Source: JBOHPP01 sp050731755 (GTDB lineage Bacteria; Methylomirabilota; Methylomirabilia; Rokubacteriales; CSP1-6). Taken from it: DNA of 10,201 nucleotides. The stretch is taken from contig JBOHPP010000052.1 of NCBI GenBank assembly GCA_050731755.1, forward strand, positions 1 to 10,201, written 5' to 3'. This document shows positions 6,380-10,201 of the stretch, in pieces; position 1 is the stretch's first letter, and the number at the start of each line of letters is the position of its first letter. A program made the position numbers and the translations under genes. The notes under the pieces are model-generated. The model worked only from the letters and a program-made list of their open reading frames with translations. It searched no databases and was not told the DNA's origin.

Positions 6380-6832
6380 TCATCCGCAAAAAGAGTCATC
6401 GATCACCCAGACTCCAAGGGAGCGAAACGCCGATAGCATCGCCGACCGCTCTCGCCGAGTGCCCAAGAGCTCGATATCGCGCTCGGCCCGGCCAGTTTCA
6501 TACGTGACTTTCACCGTCGGATACCACCATCGCCGGCTTGGCCGCACCTGATGAATGGCGGCCAGGGACGCGTCAACCAGGGCGAGACGTGACCAGAAGA
6601 GCCGGACCACCAGTCGTCTGTCCGAGATCAGGGTCGTGACACCATGGAGCCGCCAGCCGAAGTAGTGAGCGCCGGCAAAACCACGGTACACGATGGTTTC
6701 ATCGTGGCCGACTCCACGAGACCAAGCGGCAACGCCGAGGAGCCGAGGGATAAGCCCGACGATAACGCCCAGGAACAGCGCGTCGGCGACGATAAGGGCG
6801 ACCAGAAGCAGCGCGAGCCCCGAAGGCCTCAC
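6380..6832 (-). CDS. Small membrane protein with PH-like domain
   Basis: A 150-residue protein of unknown function. The N-terminal 36 residues are one long hydrophobic stretch (LALLLVALIVADALFLGVIV and on), enough for one or two membrane segments. About residues 43-142 alternate short beta strands (ETIVYRGF, TTLISDRRLVVRLF, LVDASLAAIHQVRP, TVKVTYETG) and end in a helix (RERSAMLSAFRSLGVWV). This pattern is typical of bacterial PH/GRAM-like domains. The match is by pattern only. The start is GTG at 6830-6832, two codons after an in-frame TAA; no ribosome binding site is visible. Third-position G+C looks lower than in the neighbours. Its TGA overlaps a possible ATPase start as ATGA, so it may be the first gene of the transporter transcript, but a functional link is not evident. 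Confidence 0.7.
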   Translation of the reverse strand: MRPSGLALLLVALIVADALFLGVIVGLIPRLLGVAAWSRGVGHDETIVYRGFAGAHYFGWRLHGVTTLISDRRLVVRLFWSRLALVDASLAAIHQVRPSRRWWYPTVKVTYETGRAERDIELLGTRRERSAMLSAFRSLGVWVIDDSFCG

Positions 6833-6909
6833 GAGCGCTTATTGTTGGTTCCGGCGCTTGTTCTGGCAAGCCTCTCCACAGCGATCGTCCGGTGATAGCA
6901 TTCCCACGA
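6833..6909. promoter_or_regulatory. Divergent intergenic region
   Basis: These 77 bases separate the minus-strand PH-like gene from the plus-strand oxidoreductase and must hold promoters for both if they are transcribed from here. The only candidates are weak: on the plus strand TAGCAT (6896-6901), eight bases before the ATG at 6910, which would give a nearly leaderless transcript; on the minus strand TGCTATCAC (6892-6900). Neither gene has a visible ribosome binding site. Confidence 0.3.
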
Positions 6910-7890
6910 ATGGTGGGCGGAGGCCTGGTCATCATCGGCTGCGGGTGGATCGCCCTCCGCCACGCGGCGGCGGCGCGCCGGCTGGGCCTGCCCCTTGTCT
7001 TCGCCAGCCGCGACCTCGGACGCGCGCGGACCTATGCCCGGCGCTTCCACGGCGTGGCCGCCTACGGATCGTACGAGGAGGCCTTCCGCGACCCGCGGGC
7101 CGGGGGCGCCGTGATCTGCACCCCTCACGATCGCCATCTCGCCGACGCGCGGCTGGCCCTGGCCGCCGGCAAGCATGTGCTAGTGGAGAAGCCGATCGCC
7201 CGAACGCTCGAGGAGGCGGACGCCCTCATCGCCGAGGCGGCCGCGGCCGGTCGCGCCCTGATGGTGGCCGAGCAGTTCCATTTCATGCCGGCCTTCCGCC
7301 GGGTCAAGGACGTGCTGGACGCCGGCGCGCTGGGCGATGTGCGCGAGATCCATCTCGTCGCCCGGGGGTTCCGCATGCGGTCGGGCTGGCGCCTCGAGTC
7401 CGGCGTCGTGGGGGGCGGCGTCCTGATCGACGGCGGGATCCATTACGTGCACAACCTGCGCTGGTGGGGCGGGGCTGTGCGCCGTCTCTTCGCTCTGCGC
7501 CCGGCGCCGGCCGGGCCCGGCGCCGCCGGCGAGGATAGCGTGAGCGTGCTGGCTGAGCTGGCCGGCGGGGGTGTCGGGGTGCTCTCCAATTCGCTTGCCG
7601 CGCCCGGTCTGCCGAGGTTTCAATGGTCGACGGTGACGGGGAGCCAGGCCACGTGCTTCGCCGATAATCAAGGCCGCTGGGTGGTGCGGCGCGGAGGCGG
7701 CCGGTTCCGGCTCTGGCTCTACCGGCGGGACAAGCGCGGATACGAGGCGATGCTGAGGGCATTTCGCGACGCGATGACGCACGCCAAGGCCGACGAGATG
7801 GACGGGGCGGCCGGTCGGGCCGACCTCGCGGTGGTGCTGGCCGCCTACCGCTCTATCGCGGAGCGGAGGCCCGTCGACGTGGCATGCTGA
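6910..7890 (+). CDS. Gfo/Idh/MocA family NAD(P)-dependent oxidoreductase
   Basis: A 326-residue cytosolic dehydrogenase of the glucose-fructose oxidoreductase/inositol dehydrogenase/MocA family, of normal length. The N-terminal Rossmann fold opens with LVIIGCGWIALRHA (6-19) for dinucleotide binding. VICTPHDRH (68-76) is the usual strand after the cofactor site. EKP (93-95) is the family hallmark, with Lys94 contacting cofactor and substrate. The C-terminal substrate domain contains GGGVLIDGGIHYVHNLRWW (168-186), where Asp174 and His178 occupy the conserved active-site D-x-x-x-H positions. Members oxidise or reduce sugars, inositols or related polyols. I take the ATG at 6910; GTG at 6892 would add six residues, and neither has a clear ribosome binding site. 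The stop overlaps the next gene by seven bases. The exact substrate is unknown. Confidence 0.92.
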   Translation: MVGGGLVIIGCGWIALRHAAAARRLGLPLVFASRDLGRARTYARRFHGVAAYGSYEEAFRDPRAGGAVICTPHDRHLADARLALAAGKHVLVEKPIARTLEEADALIAEAAAAGRALMVAEQFHFMPAFRRVKDVLDAGALGDVREIHLVARGFRMRSGWRLESGVVGGGVLIDGGIHYVHNLRWWGGAVRRLFALRPAPAGPGAAGEDSVSVLAELAGGGVGVLSNSLAAPGLPRFQWSTVTGSQATCFADNQGRWVVRRGGGRFRLWLYRRDKRGYEAMLRAFRDAMTHAKADEMDGAAGRADLAVVLAAYRSIAERRPVDVAC

Positions 7891-9476
7891 GCGAGGAGGC
7901 CCTCATCCTGCTGGCGGCGGGGGGCGCCGTCGCGCTACTCATCCTGGGCATGCTCGAGCTGATCGCACCCACGCAGCCTCGTCATCCGCGACGGCCCCCG
8001 ACCTTCGTGCGCGATCCCTGGCGCCGGGCGCGGCGTCAGCCGGCGTCGGGGCGCCGCGGCACGGTCCCGAGGAAGACGGCGCCGGCTGCGGAGGCGGCGC
8101 CGACTGCTCTGCCGCGCGGCGAGTCTCTCGGGCTCGAGACGTGGACGCATCCGGAGCTGGCGATCGATTTCCCGCTCTCGTCGGCGCGCGAGCCGGCGCC
8201 CGAGTCCGTCGCGGTTGTCCCGCGCTACGTGGCAGAACCGCCTGCGGCCGCGCCGGAGCCAGCGGAGACGGAACCGGAGCCCCTCGCCGAGGCCGAGCCC
8301 ATCATGGAGCCGGAGTCGACCCCGGATCCGGAGGCGATCCCGGAGCCCGAGCCGATTGCCGCCAGCGGGCCGGCTGCGGTGGCCTCGCCATCGCCGATCG
8401 AGCGTTGCTACGCGCTCTACGAGGCTCAGCAGTTCGATGCGGTCGTCGAGGAGGGTATGGCGGCCCTGGAGACCGCGTCGAGCGACCCTCGCGTTCGCGA
8501 GCCCGAGGACGTGGCCCGGCTGTGGGGCGTGGTGGGCCTGGCCCGCCAGGCGCTCGGCGATCACGATGCGGCCCGTGAGGCCCTGGCCGAGGCGATTACC
8601 GCCGCTCCGGACGTCGAGCGCCCGACCTGGGAACGCCACCTTGCGGGCTTGGTACTCCAGGTGGGTCGGGAGCTGCAGGCCCGCGCCGACAATCCAAACG
8701 TCAGCGGCCCCCAGGAGCGGGTGGAGGCGGTACGCTCGGCGATTTCCTGGCTGGAGGGTGGGGTGGCGCTGGCGCCCGATGACGACGCGCTGAGCGAGGC
8801 AGCCCAATCCGCGCGCGAGGCGCTGTGGTCGACGTACGAGCACGTGGCGATGGAGCAGATGCAGCGGCAGGACTACGAAGAAGCGCGGCGGCTCCTGGAA
8901 GAGGCGCTCGGGCAGGCCCAGTGCCCTGCCGATTTCCAGGCGACGTTCCGTGAGCTCCTGTCGGGCACCCACAGCGGCGCGGTGGGCCAGCTCACCGCCG
9001 AGGCGCTCCGCCGAATGCGCGAGGGCGCGGAGCGCGAGGCGCTGGCCGCGCTCGACCGGGCGGAGGCGCTGCTGGCGACGCTTCCCGAAGACGGGATCCC
9101 CGAGCGGCGCCGGCAGGAGCTGGAGCGCCGACTCTGGTGGAGCTACACCAAGGTCGGCATCCGGTGGCTGGAGGGCGGCATGTACGAGCAGGCGCTGCCG
9201 CCGCTGCTCCACGCCCTCCGCTTCGGTAGCGTCGGCGCCCAGCGCCTCGAGGAGACGCGGCGCCCGCTGGCGCGGGCGCTGGGAGGACTCGTGGAGGACC
9301 GGGCCCCGCTGGTCCAGCGGCTCATCGAGAGCGCCGACCACGCCGAGGCGCGCGCGCTCTGCGATAGGCTGTGGACTCACGTGCAGGACGCGCTCGACCA
9401 GGGGATGACGAAAGAGGAGCTGGGCGACACCATGGAGCGGCTGCACGAGCTGCGCGAGCGGCTGGGCTCATCATGA
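7884..9476 (+). CDS. Membrane-anchored Pro/Glu-linker protein with TPR-like helical repeats
   Basis: A 530-residue protein that I cannot assign to a named family. Residues 5-27 form one hydrophobic helix after a short acidic N-terminus, followed by a very basic stretch (32-64, many Arg/Pro). That pattern predicts a cytoplasmic main body held at the inner membrane. Residues 104-170 are a low-complexity linker of Pro, Glu and Ala (for example AIPEPEPIAA). From about 172 to the end the chain is helical with TPR-like pairs: YALYEAQQFDAVVEEGMAAL (176-195), LARQALGDHDAAREALAEAI (219-238), QRQDYEEARRLLEEAL (327-342) and WLEGGMYEQALPPLLHAL (428-445). It probably acts as a scaffold. The ATG overlaps the oxidoreductase stop by seven bases (GGAGG at 7865-7869 is rather far), and its TGA overlaps the next ATG as ATGA. 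Confidence 0.85.
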   Translation: MLSEEALILLAAGGAVALLILGMLELIAPTQPRHPRRPPTFVRDPWRRARRQPASGRRGTVPRKTAPAAEAAPTALPRGESLGLETWTHPELAIDFPLSSAREPAPESVAVVPRYVAEPPAAAPEPAETEPEPLAEAEPIMEPESTPDPEAIPEPEPIAASGPAAVASPSPIERCYALYEAQQFDAVVEEGMAALETASSDPRVREPEDVARLWGVVGLARQALGDHDAAREALAEAITAAPDVERPTWERHLAGLVLQVGRELQARADNPNVSGPQERVEAVRSAISWLEGGVALAPDDDALSEAAQSAREALWSTYEHVAMEQMQRQDYEEARRLLEEALGQAQCPADFQATFRELLSGTHSGAVGQLTAEALRRMREGAEREALAALDRAEALLATLPEDGIPERRRQELERRLWWSYTKVGIRWLEGGMYEQALPPLLHALRFGSVGAQRLEETRRPLARALGGLVEDRAPLVQRLIESADHAEARALCDRLWTHVQDALDQGMTKEELGDTMERLHELRERLGSS

Positions 9477-10201
9477 GCGCGCGGCGGGGCGCTGATCTCT
9501 TGGTGGATGTGCTGGCGGCGGCCGGCGTGCGCTATCTCTTCACGCTCTCCGGCAACCAGATCCTGTCCCTTTACGACGCGACCATCGGACGGGGCCCTGC
9601 CTTGATCCACACGCGGCACGAGGCGGCCGCCGTCCACATGGCCGAAGGCTGGGGACGGATGACCGAGGAGCCGGGCGTGGCCCTCGTGACCGCGGGGCCC
9701 GGGCACCTGAACGCGGTGTCCGCCCTCTACACCGCGCTCATGTCCGAGTCGCCGGTGGTTCTGCTGAGCGGCCACGCGCCCAAAAGCCAGCTCGGCCGCG
9801 GCGCGTTCCAGGAGATCGACCAGGTCGGCGCCGCGCGTGCCGTCGTGAAGGCGGCCTGGCTTGCCGAGAGCGCCGAGCGCCTCGGCGACGACGTAGGACG
9901 CGCGCTCGCTCTCGCACGGTCCTGGCCGCCTGGTCCGGTGCACCTCAGCCTTCCCGGTGATCTCCTCGAGGCCAAGGTCGGTGACACGCCCCGGCCGCGT
10001 ACCGCGTCGCCGGCGGAACCGTCACCAGTGCCCGATCGGGTGGTCGCCGAGGCCCTGGAGCTGCTGGCCGGCGCCCGCCGCCCGCTCATCCTGGCCGGCC
10101 CCGCGATGGGACGGCCGGGCCGCTGGGCGGAGGTGAGCCGGTTGGCTGACCTCACCGGCATCCCGGCGCTCTGCATGGAGAGCCCGCGCGGGGTCAATGA
10201 C
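9473..10201 (+). CDS. ThDP-dependent acetolactate-synthase-like enzyme (cut by window end)
   Basis: An open frame of 243 codons with no stop before the window edge; the family is about 530-600 residues, so more than half lies outside. The N-terminal ThDP-binding (PYR) domain spans about residues 4-170. It shows LFTLSGNQILSLYDA (22-36), the cofactor-activating glutamate Glu50 in HTRHEAAAVHMAEGWGR (46-62), TAGPGHLNAVSALYTALMSE (73-92) and GAFQEIDQ (110-117), and ends with GPVHLSLPGDLLE (154-166). The central domain starts near 187 with DRVVAEALELLAGARRPLIL. Relatives include acetolactate synthase, oxalyl-CoA decarboxylase and benzoylformate decarboxylase; which reaction applies cannot be told without the C-terminal half. 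The start ATG lies in ATGA with the stop of the TPR-like gene, so the two are very likely co-translated. Confidence 0.92.
   Translation, partial: MSARRGADLLVDVLAAAGVRYLFTLSGNQILSLYDATIGRGPALIHTRHEAAAVHMAEGWGRMTEEPGVALVTAGPGHLNAVSALYTALMSESPVVLLSGHAPKSQLGRGAFQEIDQVGAARAVVKAAWLAESAERLGDDVGRALALARSWPPGPVHLSLPGDLLEAKVGDTPRPRTASPAEPSPVPDRVVAEALELLAGARRPLILAGPAMGRPGRWAEVSRLADLTGIPALCMESPRGVND

Noticed and set aside
6693..7538. Plus-strand open frame of 281 codons across the PH-like gene and oxidoreductase start
   Set aside because: Its product is Arg/Pro/Gly-rich and is the out-of-frame reading of the Gfo/Idh/MocA gene; the true frame carries GCG, EKP and the His motif.
7935..9446. Minus-strand open frame of 503 codons opposite the TPR-like gene
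   Set aside because: It is a shadow frame. The plus strand has the membrane helix, the repeats and the operon-type overlaps on both sides.

Overview
The window is about 10.2 kb of GC-rich bacterial DNA (G+C judged by eye to be in the high 60s percent), densely packed with genes and probably chromosomal. The gene mix is an acyl-CoA thiolase with a zinc-ribbon/OB-fold partner, a short MetE-like methyltransferase, a NitT/TauT-type ABC importer, a Gfo/Idh/MocA oxidoreductase and an acetolactate-synthase-like ThDP enzyme. Such a mix is common in soil and sediment heterotrophs, for example Methylomirabilota/Rokubacteria or high-GC Proteobacteria. That placement is only an impression; no rRNA or marker gene is present to fix it. 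There is no tRNA, rRNA, CRISPR array, transposase or phage gene.

Layout. Positions 1-318 are non-coding as far as I can tell and hold a small imperfect repeat array (131-317). On the minus strand at 319-1846 lies a two-gene unit: a thiolase with a strong ribosome binding site, overlapping by 8 bases the DUF35-type zinc-ribbon/OB-fold protein. Diverging from it on the plus strand is a 373-residue cobalamin-independent methionine-synthase-like protein (2013-3134) with all four zinc ligands. A short convergent gap (3135-3232) holds two GC-rich hairpins.

Positions 3233-6832 on the minus strand form a run of touching genes. In transcription order these are a small PH-like membrane protein, an ABC ATPase, a first permease, and an open frame in which a second permease runs directly into a substrate-binding protein. 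That last frame is the oddest thing in the window. The permease loses its reading frame at one extra base near its end. The substrate-binding protein lacks its signal peptide and first lobe segment. The two abnormalities offset each other so that one open frame remains. This is either decay with frame restoration or an assembly/sequencing error. The ATPase also ends abnormally, running 107 bases into the next gene.

From 6910 to the window end, a plus-strand unit is joined by 7-base and 4-base overlaps: a Gfo/Idh/MocA oxidoreductase, a membrane-anchored Pro/Glu-linker plus TPR-like protein, and a ThDP-dependent enzyme cut by the window edge. The overlaps suggest co-translation, but the shared pathway is not evident. 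I see no clear novel defence or mobile system. The fused transporter frame and the repeat array are the items most worth checking.
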